A stretch of 60,920 nucleotides of DNA, from positions 1-60,920 of the forward strand of contig JBGTLW010000265.1 of NCBI GenBank assembly GCA_041743835.1. Reading direction: 5' to 3'. The translations under genes were made by a program, and so were the position numbers. Positions 50,102-57,788 of this stretch are shown here, in pieces. The notes under the pieces were generated by a model that was not told where the DNA came from, did no database searches, and worked only from the letters and a program-made list of their open reading frames with translations. Every line of letters begins with the position of its first letter. Position 1 is the first letter of the stretch. Source of the DNA: JBGTLW01 sp041743835 (GTDB lineage: Bacteria; Planctomycetota; Phycisphaerae; Phycisphaerales; Phycisphaeraceae).

Positions 50102-51376
50102 CTAGCCGTCCTTGTCCACCGGGGCTGCTTCGAGCAGTTCGAGCAGCGCTTCGACGCGGAAGGCGACCTCGGCATCGGTGTGGGCGCGGTGCTTGGTGAG
50201 GCGTGGCTCGGCGATCTTGCCCAGTGAAGCGAGTGTTTGATGCGCAGCCTCGCGCTTTGCCCAACTTTGGTGGCCAAGATCACTGATGAGCCCATCGATC
50301 CGGCCGACGAGCGCTGGGTCGGCGTTGATGAGGATCACCAGCGGGACACGCACCTTCTTGCCCGGCGCCGGGGTGACTTCCAGCGGCAGGCGCTGATCCA
50401 TCCACGCGCTATCCAGGCGATACACCGCCACCATCTGGTCGCCCTGGTCGTGGACGACGCGGCGGACCGTCGCCATCGCCAAGGATACTTGTTGCGGTGT
50501 CAGGCCGGCCTCGGTCAGTGGGGCGTGCAGCACCTGCGCAGCTTCGTCCAGCGTCGCGTGGGTCAGGTCGGCCAGGGCTTCGGGCGCGGGCACGTTGTCC
50601 GTACTCTTTGGCGGGGCGGGGTAGGACACGGTGCGGAATGCGCCCTCTCCCACCAGCTTGAACAGCGTCACCTCCACGATGGGCAGGTCGCCTTCGCGGG
50701 TGACTTTGTAGCCAGCGTCTGCGGCCTCGATCTTCAGCGCATTGCCGGCGTTTAGTTCCACGTCGTAGAGCAGGGCCTGCTCGGAGTTGCGGCGGGTGGT
50801 GAATGTCGGGATGTCTTGTCCGCGGAGTGTCTCGATCCAGTGGTCGGGCACGCGGGGTTGGGGCAGGCTGGCGGGGTCGTTGCCGATCGCCAGCGCGGTC
50901 CACAGCAGGCGGTTGTCTTTCTTCACAGCCACGGGGGGCCAGGCGTAGAGCGGCCTGCCCTCGTTGATTTCCAGCAGCACGTCGATCTGCTGCGGCGGCT
51001 TGCCAGAGATCGCGATGACCCCCAGCGGCATGGGCCGGTCACGGTCCGCGAGTTCTGCCCGTGGCCGGGGGCTGAGGCGGGCGAAGCCGGGCAGCGTGCT
51101 GGTGAACATCGACTGGGCGTTGAACGTCGTGACGAAGTTGTCGCTGAGCATGATGAGCATGTCGTGGACAACGAACTCCTCCGCGGGCTGGGTGTCAGTG
51201 GTTTCCGGTGCGGGTTCGGCGGGCACTTCCTGCGCTTGGAGGTGCGCGGCAAACAAGAGCAGAACCATCGCAGCGACAACGCTTAGCCGTGATGCGCCTA
51301 GGCATCGGCGCGCGTATGGTGCGGGGCGCGGGGCTGTCGGGGTTGGCGTTGTGCTTGTCATGGTGACTCGTGGCAT
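50102..51376 (-). CDS. Secreted protein at the end of the VWA operon
   Basis: About 424 residues. Signal peptide with hydrophobic core RLSVVAAMVLLLFAAHLQAQ. The first half is beta-rich (HDMLIMLSDNFVTTFNAQSM, PLGVIAISGKPPQQIDVLLE); near the C-terminus, HQTLASLGKIAEPRLTKHRA and HTDAEVAFRVEALLELLEAA look like HEAT-type helices. No catalytic motif seen. The start is uncertain: GTG 51409, ATG 51376 and ATG 51361 are in frame. I chose 51376, with GAG from the previous stop region 10 bases upstream. It is the last gene of the minus-strand cluster that enters the window at 60920. Confidence 0.68.
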   Translation of the reverse strand: MPRVTMTSTTPTPTAPRPAPYARRCLGASRLSVVAAMVLLLFAAHLQAQEVPAEPAPETTDTQPAEEFVVHDMLIMLSDNFVTTFNAQSMFTSTLPGFARLSPRPRAELADRDRPMPLGVIAISGKPPQQIDVLLEINEGRPLYAWPPVAVKKDNRLLWTALAIGNDPASLPQPRVPDHWIETLRGQDIPTFTTRRNSEQALLYDVELNAGNALKIEAADAGYKVTREGDLPIVEVTLFKLVGEGAFRTVSYPAPPKSTDNVPAPEALADLTHATLDEAAQVLHAPLTEAGLTPQQVSLAMATVRRVVHDQGDQMVAVYRLDSAWMDQRLPLEVTPAPGKKVRVPLVILINADPALVGRIDGLISDLGHQSWAKREAAHQTLASLGKIAEPRLTKHRAHTDAEVAFRVEALLELLEAAPVDKDG

Positions 51377-51383
51377 CGCTGGG

Positions 51384-53171
51384 TTACTCGCTTGTTGGCT
51401 GGCGTTCACGGATCACGCGCGGGTCGCCCCAGACGACCCGGTCGCCCACATCCTGCCCGCCGCCAAAGTCCGTCTCGAGGGTGAGTTGGTTCACGCCAGT
51501 CAGCTCCAGGTCAATCGCGACGGGTGGGTCGGCGGCGGTGAGGCCTTTGCGTTCAAAAAGCACCCGGCCGTCACCGACGACACGGATATCCACATCGCCG
51601 AGCTCGCCCTCGGGCTTGTGCAGGCCCACATCCACGAGCAGGCGCTCGAAGGAGCCGCCGAGGTTGAAGTGGAGCAGCGTGCGTCCCGCGACCGCGAAGC
51701 CACGGCTGTGGAACCCGCCCTGGTAAATCTCCAGCGGCATGCCGCCGATGGACTGGTTGCGCCGCACGGGCAGCACGCGATCGAAGTAGGGCGTCTGTCG
51801 GATGTCGTCGGGCTCGCTGTCGGCCAGGTAGATGAGACGCCCGCCGATCATCCGCACCTGTGCGATGGATGAGGTGGGGACGGTGATGTCCTGGCCCCAC
51901 GTCGTGGTCAGGGTCACGTTCTGTTCATCGAGCGACTTCCAACTGCCGGGCAGCACGTGGCCCGCGAGCAGGTCGAAGCGCAGAGAGAAGGATCGGCTGC
52001 GCGGGCCCGCGGCGGCGGGGGGCGCGAAGACCACGCCGACGAGCTTGTCCATCGCGATGCGGCGCTGCTCGCCACGGAACTCAAACAGCAACTCGTTGCC
52101 CTCGATGCCCACAGCCTTGCCCGACACGCGGCGGACCTCCAACGGCTGACCCTCGGGCTGACGCGCGATGTAGGCGTGGTCCTCGTTCTGCGCTTCACCG
52201 AGGCGATCCGGCGTGGCGTAGCCCTCGGCCCAGAGGCTCTGCACGCGCTCGCGCGGGATGCGCAGCGCCAGCGTTGCCTCGCCATGCGGCACATCGAGCC
52301 CGAGTGTTTGCGTCCATTCCGTGAGTTTGCCCGCAATCCTGCCCTGGTCGGTGAGCACGACCTTCCAGGGGCGGGTGGCGGGGTCGGTTGCGCCTTGCCC
52401 CAGCGTGCTCATGAGCGGGGGGTCTTTGCCCAGCCACATGACCGCGCCGTCATCGGAGGTGAGGTGGAAGGTGTACTCACCATCGGCCGCGATCTTGATG
52501 TAGCCGGAGAACAGGATGCCGAAGTTGCTGGTCTCGTTGGCGACGCGGAGGCTGATCTGATCGGTGGTGCCGGTGCGCTTTTGTGTGAGGCTGCTGAAGA
52601 CCTCGACCGTGCCCCAGTTGGCGGTGTCGTCGCCGGTCATGAAGCGGTAGCGCATGCGTGGGCGGGGGGCTTCGGGGTTCTCAGGGATGCGGAAGCCCTG
52701 CGCATCGAAGCCCGGCGAGACGGGCGGCTCGGCCTCATCTCTGACGTTGAACAGCACGCTGCCGGTGACCACCTGCCGCCCAATGTCCGGGCCTTGGTAT
52801 TCCAGGCGCAGGTCCTGCGGCCCGCTTTGCTGCCAGTAAGCGATGGTGACCCGGTGCAGGCCGGCCTTGAGCTTGATGGATTGGCTGGTGGTCTGCGAGG
52901 TGTGGACACCGTCGTTGTTGATGAGCTGGATGTCTGCCTTGCCCGGCGACAGGTCCGGCCGAAGCAACACGCGCTCCAGATCGCCCAGGGCAAACACGCT
53001 TGCATCACCATCAGCGGGTTTGACGGAGATGCTGCCGTCGCCGCTCAGCGATAGCACGCCAGCCAGCCGCTGACCCTCAGCGGTGACGACCACGCCTTCG
53101 GTCGCCCAACATGCAGCGGACAGGGAGCTAAGCAGCAGAGGAAGGGCAACCCATGCGCGAGGGTATCTCAT
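51384..53171 (-). CDS. Secreted protein with PA14-like and NPCBM-like carbohydrate-binding regions
   Basis: 595 residues from ATG 53171, preceded by GGAGAGGA. Signal peptide (MRYPRAWVALPLLLSSLSAA). Residues about 90-310 form one or two PA14-like modules (AGLHRVTIAYWQQSGPQDLR, GYIKIAADGEYTFHLTSDDG, AVMWLG). Residues about 440-590 end with an NPCBM-like part (FERLLVDVGLHKPEGELGDV, DIRVVGDGRVLFERKGL). Both modules bind glycans or cell-wall material. Its start overlaps the stop of the small secreted gene by ATGA. Probably an envelope or surface protein of the cluster. Confidence 0.78.
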   Translation of the reverse strand: MRYPRAWVALPLLLSSLSAACWATEGVVVTAEGQRLAGVLSLSGDGSISVKPADGDASVFALGDLERVLLRPDLSPGKADIQLINNDGVHTSQTTSQSIKLKAGLHRVTIAYWQQSGPQDLRLEYQGPDIGRQVVTGSVLFNVRDEAEPPVSPGFDAQGFRIPENPEAPRPRMRYRFMTGDDTANWGTVEVFSSLTQKRTGTTDQISLRVANETSNFGILFSGYIKIAADGEYTFHLTSDDGAVMWLGKDPPLMSTLGQGATDPATRPWKVVLTDQGRIAGKLTEWTQTLGLDVPHGEATLALRIPRERVQSLWAEGYATPDRLGEAQNEDHAYIARQPEGQPLEVRRVSGKAVGIEGNELLFEFRGEQRRIAMDKLVGVVFAPPAAAGPRSRSFSLRFDLLAGHVLPGSWKSLDEQNVTLTTTWGQDITVPTSSIAQVRMIGGRLIYLADSEPDDIRQTPYFDRVLPVRRNQSIGGMPLEIYQGGFHSRGFAVAGRTLLHFNLGGSFERLLVDVGLHKPEGELGDVDIRVVGDGRVLFERKGLTAADPPVAIDLELTGVNQLTLETDFGGGQDVGDRVVWGDPRVIRERQPTSE

Positions 53172-53962
53172 GGTGAATCCTCTCCGCGCACGTCGGGATC
53201 GGTGGTCGATGGTGTGATGGTCGGTGTGGTGTCGATGCGTGTGGCCTCGGTGTCGGCGAGTCGGCGGTAATACTCTTCGAGGACTTCTTCGTAGCCCGCC
53301 GGGAAGCCCTCGGTCGTGGACTGGAGGATTTTCTCGCGGTCCTTGGGTGGCAGGTCGGTCCATTGCTTGGTCGGGCGACTCGGATCACGCAGGTCGCCCA
53401 TGCCGCCAGGCCCGCCGCCGAGTTGCGAGTCCTGCATCGGCCCGCCGCCTTGCCCGTCGCCGGCCTGCTGTCCGCCGCCGCACGCGCTCTGCATGTTCTT
53501 CTGCGCTTCTTCGAGTTGCGCGATAAGCACATCCATCTTGCGGAGGATCTCGGCCTGCTGGTCCTGTACGGGCTTGTCGGAGCGGTGCTTGCTCAAGGCC
53601 TCGACCGCGCGGGACATGTCCTGCTCCAGATACACCAGCGGGTCTTGCATCCACTGGTCGTCTGTTTCCGGCTGGCTGCGCGCCTCACGCAGCAGCTCGA
53701 GCAGCGTCTTGGAAGTAATGTCCTCGGGGTCGGTGTAACGCGGGGCGAGCAGGCGGTCCTGATTGACCAGGTCCGACACCGCGGCCGCAGCAGCACGCTC
53801 CCGCTCCCGCTCCCCCCCGCCCCCGGAAGCATTCCCCCCGGAAGCCGCGTCTCCGGGCGCGGCTGATGCGGGCATCGCCAAAGCGACAAGCACGCCCACG
53901 GTCGTGGCAACGCAAGCGAAAGTTTGGCGTGAAACGCGGGCGTGTCGAGATTGGGTGTGCAT
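53168..53962 (-). CDS. Small secreted helical protein of the VWA operon
   Basis: 264 residues. Signal peptide ending near ASAAP (about 35). A Gly/Ser/Arg-Glu low-complexity part (SGGNASGGGGERERER) is encoded by a microrepeat at 53812-53846. Then helices (TSKTLLELLREARSQPETDD, AEILRKMDVLIAQLEEAQKN), a Gly/Gln-rich loop around 158-188 and TKQWTDLPPKDREKILQSTT, followed by PAGYEEVLEEYYRRLA. The last two pieces resemble the C-terminal part of planctomycete proteins that follow DUF4175-like genes. Stop and start are shared with neighbours by ATGA and TAATG overlaps, so translation is tightly coupled. Confidence 0.75.
   Translation of the reverse strand: MHTQSRHARVSRQTFACVATTVGVLVALAMPASAAPGDAASGGNASGGGGERERERAAAAAVSDLVNQDRLLAPRYTDPEDITSKTLLELLREARSQPETDDQWMQDPLVYLEQDMSRAVEALSKHRSDKPVQDQQAEILRKMDVLIAQLEEAQKNMQSACGGGQQAGDGQGGGPMQDSQLGGGPGGMGDLRDPSRPTKQWTDLPPKDREKILQSTTEGFPAGYEEVLEEYYRRLADTEATRIDTTPTITPSTTDPDVRGEDSP
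53812..53846. repeat. 15-bp microrepeat inside the small secreted gene
   Basis: CCCCCGGAAGCATTCC and CCCCCGGAAGC follow each other (plus strand), preceded by GCTCCC repeats of 6 bp. On the coding strand they give ASGGN-ASGGG and then ER pairs. The period of 15 bp is five codons. Confidence 0.75.
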
Positions 53963-55440
53963 TACATACCGCCTTCTGATTGGGCTTCCTTGATCTTCTT
54001 ATCCAGCAGCAGCGTGGTCTGGCGGACGCTGTCCTGACTCTGCGTGAGTTGCTCTGCGATACGCCGAACGCGGCCGGCGGACAGGTCTTTCTGCGTGCGG
54101 TCGTGGTCGAGCTGTGTCGTGCCCTGGTTCACCGCGAGTTGCAGGATGCGGAGCATCCGAACCTCAGCCAGGAGCTTGTTCATCTCCTGCCGCTTCTGGT
54201 TGACGCCCGGCGGTTGGTTCTGCGGGTTGTCGTTGGGGTCGGCATTGTTGTTGGACTCTTCCATCGCCTCGATGAGCAGCCCCAGGTGCGACTCGATGCG
54301 TTTCTCCCGCGCGATGACGCCTTGGTCCGCCATCGCCAGACGCAGGTCATCACTGACGGTGATGATCTGGTCGCGGATCGCCTCGAGTGTGGGTGGCAGG
54401 GTGACAGAGAAGCCGGTCTCGGTCGCTAGTGCGATCGTCTTGATGCAGATCTCGTGGATCGTGTCCTCAGCCTCCGCCAGCCGCCGCACCGCGATCAGCG
54501 CCTGGGGCTGCTGGGCCACAGCTTTCTCCGACAGCGACTCGGTGGCCTCGCGCACCTGGGTCTGACGGGTGAGCATGTCTTCGAGGTTTTCCATGACCTG
54601 CTTGCGGACGGTCAGTTCCAGTTCCTTTTGGAGCTTCTCGCGGGCCTCGTTGATCTGATCGCGGGCGTCCTTGAGTTTGTTGATCGCGTCCTTTTGTTTG
54701 CCCGCCGCTTCGCCGGGGTTGCCTTGGCCGAGTTGCCCGGCTGCGGCGTTCATGTCTTTGCCCGCTTCACCGACCTTGCCCGCCTGCTGGCCCGCGGCCC
54801 CGTCGAGCTTGCTGACCAGCTCCTTGATGCCCTCAGCGGTCTTCGCGTTTCGCTGTTCATCGCCACGCAGCGCGTCGAGCAGGGGCTTGGCTGCATCCGC
54901 GTCGGGCCTGGCAAGCGGCGTGGTCTGGTCGAGCTGCCGTTGCTCCGCCTCGGCCAGCGCGTCGATCCGCTCGATCGCCTCGCGCATGAGCCGTAGCTGT
55001 TCGAGCTTGAGCTCCATGTTGAGGTCGGCTGTCAGCAGAAGCGTGCGCAGCGTCTCGAGCTCGGTGATGATCTGGGTCTGGTCGCTGGCCGCGTCGCGCA
55101 GTTCGAGGGAGGAGACGAGCGTGGCGATCTGCCGCATGCGCTCGGTGAGCAGTTCGTCGCGTGCCTTGCGTACGCCGAGCAGCAGCCTGGCTGAGTCGTC
55201 GGGCTGGGTCTCGCGGATCAGCTCCGCGAGGCGGAACATGCGTTCCTCCAGCTCCTTCATGTGTGCCATCGCTTTTTCTTGCTGGAACACCGCGCGCTCG
55301 GGCGTGACCGGGTCCGACGCTGTGGCGTAAGCCGGTGCGTGTATCCATGTGAAAGCCAGCAGAAGCAGCGCAACGACGGGCCAGCCCCGCCACACCTTGA
55401 GGTTGTGCCACGCCCGGGTTGCCTTGGGATCATCCTGCAT
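53962..55440 (-). CDS. Secreted or membrane-anchored coiled-coil protein
   Basis: 492 residues from ATG 55440 (AAAGGA upstream). A hydrophobic segment (about 18-40, GWPVVALLLLAFTWIHAPAY) may be a signal peptide or anchor. Almost all the rest is helical and charged, with clear coiled-coil stretches at about 55-180 and 245-310 (NKLKDARDQINEAREKLQKE), split by a Gly/Ala/Gln region, and again at about 370-480. The hexapeptide-like order matches planctomycete proteins between DUF4175 and NPCBM genes. The start at 55500 is in frame but lacks a ribosome site. Likely periplasmic scaffold; inference. Confidence 0.75.
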   Translation of the reverse strand: MQDDPKATRAWHNLKVWRGWPVVALLLLAFTWIHAPAYATASDPVTPERAVFQQEKAMAHMKELEERMFRLAELIRETQPDDSARLLLGVRKARDELLTERMRQIATLVSSLELRDAASDQTQIITELETLRTLLLTADLNMELKLEQLRLMREAIERIDALAEAEQRQLDQTTPLARPDADAAKPLLDALRGDEQRNAKTAEGIKELVSKLDGAAGQQAGKVGEAGKDMNAAAGQLGQGNPGEAAGKQKDAINKLKDARDQINEAREKLQKELELTVRKQVMENLEDMLTRQTQVREATESLSEKAVAQQPQALIAVRRLAEAEDTIHEICIKTIALATETGFSVTLPPTLEAIRDQIITVSDDLRLAMADQGVIAREKRIESHLGLLIEAMEESNNNADPNDNPQNQPPGVNQKRQEMNKLLAEVRMLRILQLAVNQGTTQLDHDRTQKDLSAGRVRRIAEQLTQSQDSVRQTTLLLDKKIKEAQSEGGM

Positions 55441-55506
55441 GGTGCATTCCTTTGTCGTTCGCCCGCCACCACCCGCCAACCAGTTTACCTGCCATTGCAC
55501 GCCAGC

Positions 55507-57768
55507 CTAGTCCGCAAACAGTTCGTCGTCCCGCTTCTCCTGCAGCGCCTGGGTGAACTTCTTCACCTCTTCCTGGATTTTGATGATCTCGTTGAGCTGG
55601 TTCACCACATCGATGAAGCTGTCCCACTGGTTCATGGCCTTGAGGATGGCGTCCATGTCGGCCAGGACCTGCGCCTGCCGCTCGACGATCGATGCCACGT
55701 CGTCGCCCTCACCAGCCTGCCCGAGCTTCTCCAGGGCTTGGCGTTGCCGGGTCAGCGTCTGGTCGTGCAGCCGGTTCATCGGTTCGAGCACGTACCGCCG
55801 CAGCAGCTCGTAGGACTCCTCGCCGCCGAGCTTGTTCAACCGCATCTCCTCAGCGGATTCGACGAGTGACCGGCTGACCTGCCACACGGCCCGCTGGGTC
55901 AGGCGATGCGACGCGAGCAGGTCCTTGGCCTGTGCGGGGTCGCCTGTATAGACGGCCAGAGCGTCGCGTAGTTCCTCGGCTGAGATCTGGGTTTTGCGGA
56001 ACCTTGCGCGCAGCGCCTGCTGCCGGAGCAGAACCTCACGGAATAACTCCTCTGGCTCGGTGATGCGGAAGGTGAGGACGCGCGAGCTGCCTTCCTGTGG
56101 CCCGCCGTAGCGGTCGTCGGTCGCCACCGCCGTGACGCGCAGCAACTCGCCGACACGCAGACCCAATGGTTCAAGCTCCAGGTTGTGTGCCGTTTCGAGG
56201 GCGGGTTCGGTCGCCGGGTCGATCGGGCCATAGAGCACGATCGGCTCGAAGTCCTGCGCGGGTCGGGTGTCGCTGGGCGCGGCTTCAGGCCGGTCCTCGA
56301 ACACCGGCGGCTCCTCGCCCGCGGCTTCTGCCTCGCGGATCGCGCGCTCTTGATCCGCGGCCCGGCGGGCGGCTTCCACTTCGAGCGCCGCCTGCGTCGG
56401 GTTGTCGCGGCCCACGTCAAGCCGCAGGCTTTGCAACGCCTCGTCATCCCGCGCAGAGGCGAACAGCGGGATCGTGGCCTGCGGGGTTACACGGCCCCGC
56501 ACGCCCTCGCGCCGCAGCGTGACGCGTGGCGGGCGATCGGTACGCAGGCCGATCGTCAGGGGCACGGGGTACGACGCCAGCGCCGACTGGTCTGCAAGCA
56601 GCTCCACCGACAGATGCACCGCGCGCTCGTGTGTCCACGACAGTGTGAACGTGCGGTCATCCACCCGCGTGAACTCGCCAAGGCCCGGCGTCTGCGTCAG
56701 CAATCGCGCCTCGGCCACGGGGACATTGGCGGAAAGCGTGAGCGTGGCTTGGGTCAGGGGACGCAGCGTCAAATCCCCATCGCCCGGCGAGAAGGTGCGC
56801 GTCACAGGCTCTGCATCGCGGGGGTGGTGTGCGACCAGTTCCAGCTCCGTGATGCGCGGGCGGTCCGCGGGAACGATTCGCACCGGCCCGGCATGACCAT
56901 CGCCAGCCGCAAGCGACAGCGTCAAACCCTGGGACACCGCGCCAAGGTCGTGGCGGAAATCACCGGGCGCGTACTTGCTGAGCACCACCGTCTCCCGCTT
57001 GCCCGATTCGGTCCGCACAGACAGACGCACCGACTCGACTTCGCGTCGGCCGGGCGCTGTCGTGACGCTGGTCCGCAGGGTGTAGGGTTCGCCACGCGGC
57101 ACGGTGATCTGTCCATCCGTGGTGTCCAACACCGTGATCGTGACCGACCGGGGCCAGGGGGCGTCCGAAAAGCCCATCCACCGCTGCGCCCAGACGCTTG
57201 CCAGCGTGGGCATGGTGGTGAGTATCACCAGGGGCAGAAGCACCGCCGTGGCGAGCGACAGGCTGTGCCGCAGGAAACGCTTTTGGTCCAGGTGCGCGGA
57301 AAGGTTGACGCCCTTGAGCGCATCAAGCTCTTTGCGCACGGCCCACGCGATCATGTCATCGGATGGCGTGTCGATCCCGCCACGCAGCCCGTCGAGTTGA
57401 AAGACCGACGCGACGCGCGGGGCGAGTTCCTGCCCCCGGGTGGCGTGGCGGCTTCGGTCCAGCGCGGCCGCGAGAGCGATGGGGCTCATCGACACGCGCA
57501 GCGGGCGGACCAGGTCGTGGAACACGATGTGAGCCGCGGCCGCCAGCGTCATGAGCCAGTACAAGCTGCGGACCCAGGCGCTGAGTTCCAACGTGTGATC
57601 CAGCACCGCGCTGACCACGGCCGCTAAGAGCAGCAGCCACAGCAGCCTGGCCGCGCCCTCGACCGCCAGCCGCAGTCGCACCTGCATCGCCAGCCTTGCG
57701 AACTGCTGGCGCAGCATCGACTGCCTTGCGTCGGTGTCGCGGTCTGGTTGGAGGTTCAGGGTGGTCAT
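55507..57768 (-). CDS. DUF4175-like membrane protein with large extracytoplasmic and coiled-coil part
   Basis: 753 residues. Membrane segments at about 44-60 and 70-86, a cytoplasmic loop (IALAAALDRSRHATRGQELA) and a third segment at about 170-190 (SLSLATAVLLPLVILTTMPT). The periplasmic part has Ig-like beta domains (about 200-430, TITVLDTTDGQITVPRGEPY) and a C-terminal helical region (SRSLVESAEEMRLNKLGGEE through IIKIQEEVKKFTQALQEKRD). This order fits DUF4175-type proteins of Bat-like clusters. It is followed by the coiled-coil gene after 66 bases. No Shine-Dalgarno is seen at the ATG. Confidence 0.8.
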   Translation of the reverse strand: MTTLNLQPDRDTDARQSMLRQQFARLAMQVRLRLAVEGAARLLWLLLLAAVVSAVLDHTLELSAWVRSLYWLMTLAAAAHIVFHDLVRPLRVSMSPIALAAALDRSRHATRGQELAPRVASVFQLDGLRGGIDTPSDDMIAWAVRKELDALKGVNLSAHLDQKRFLRHSLSLATAVLLPLVILTTMPTLASVWAQRWMGFSDAPWPRSVTITVLDTTDGQITVPRGEPYTLRTSVTTAPGRREVESVRLSVRTESGKRETVVLSKYAPGDFRHDLGAVSQGLTLSLAAGDGHAGPVRIVPADRPRITELELVAHHPRDAEPVTRTFSPGDGDLTLRPLTQATLTLSANVPVAEARLLTQTPGLGEFTRVDDRTFTLSWTHERAVHLSVELLADQSALASYPVPLTIGLRTDRPPRVTLRREGVRGRVTPQATIPLFASARDDEALQSLRLDVGRDNPTQAALEVEAARRAADQERAIREAEAAGEEPPVFEDRPEAAPSDTRPAQDFEPIVLYGPIDPATEPALETAHNLELEPLGLRVGELLRVTAVATDDRYGGPQEGSSRVLTFRITEPEELFREVLLRQQALRARFRKTQISAEELRDALAVYTGDPAQAKDLLASHRLTQRAVWQVSRSLVESAEEMRLNKLGGEESYELLRRYVLEPMNRLHDQTLTRQRQALEKLGQAGEGDDVASIVERQAQVLADMDAILKAMNQWDSFIDVVNQLNEIIKIQEEVKKFTQALQEKRDDELFAD

Positions 57769-57788
57769 GTGGTTGCAGCGTGCAAGTG

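Noticed and set aside
51957..57627. Several 300-500-codon plus-strand frames opposite the VWA operon
   Set aside because: They are antisense shadows rich in Arg, Gly and Ala, without start signals; the minus-strand genes have signal peptides, membrane segments and overlapping stops.
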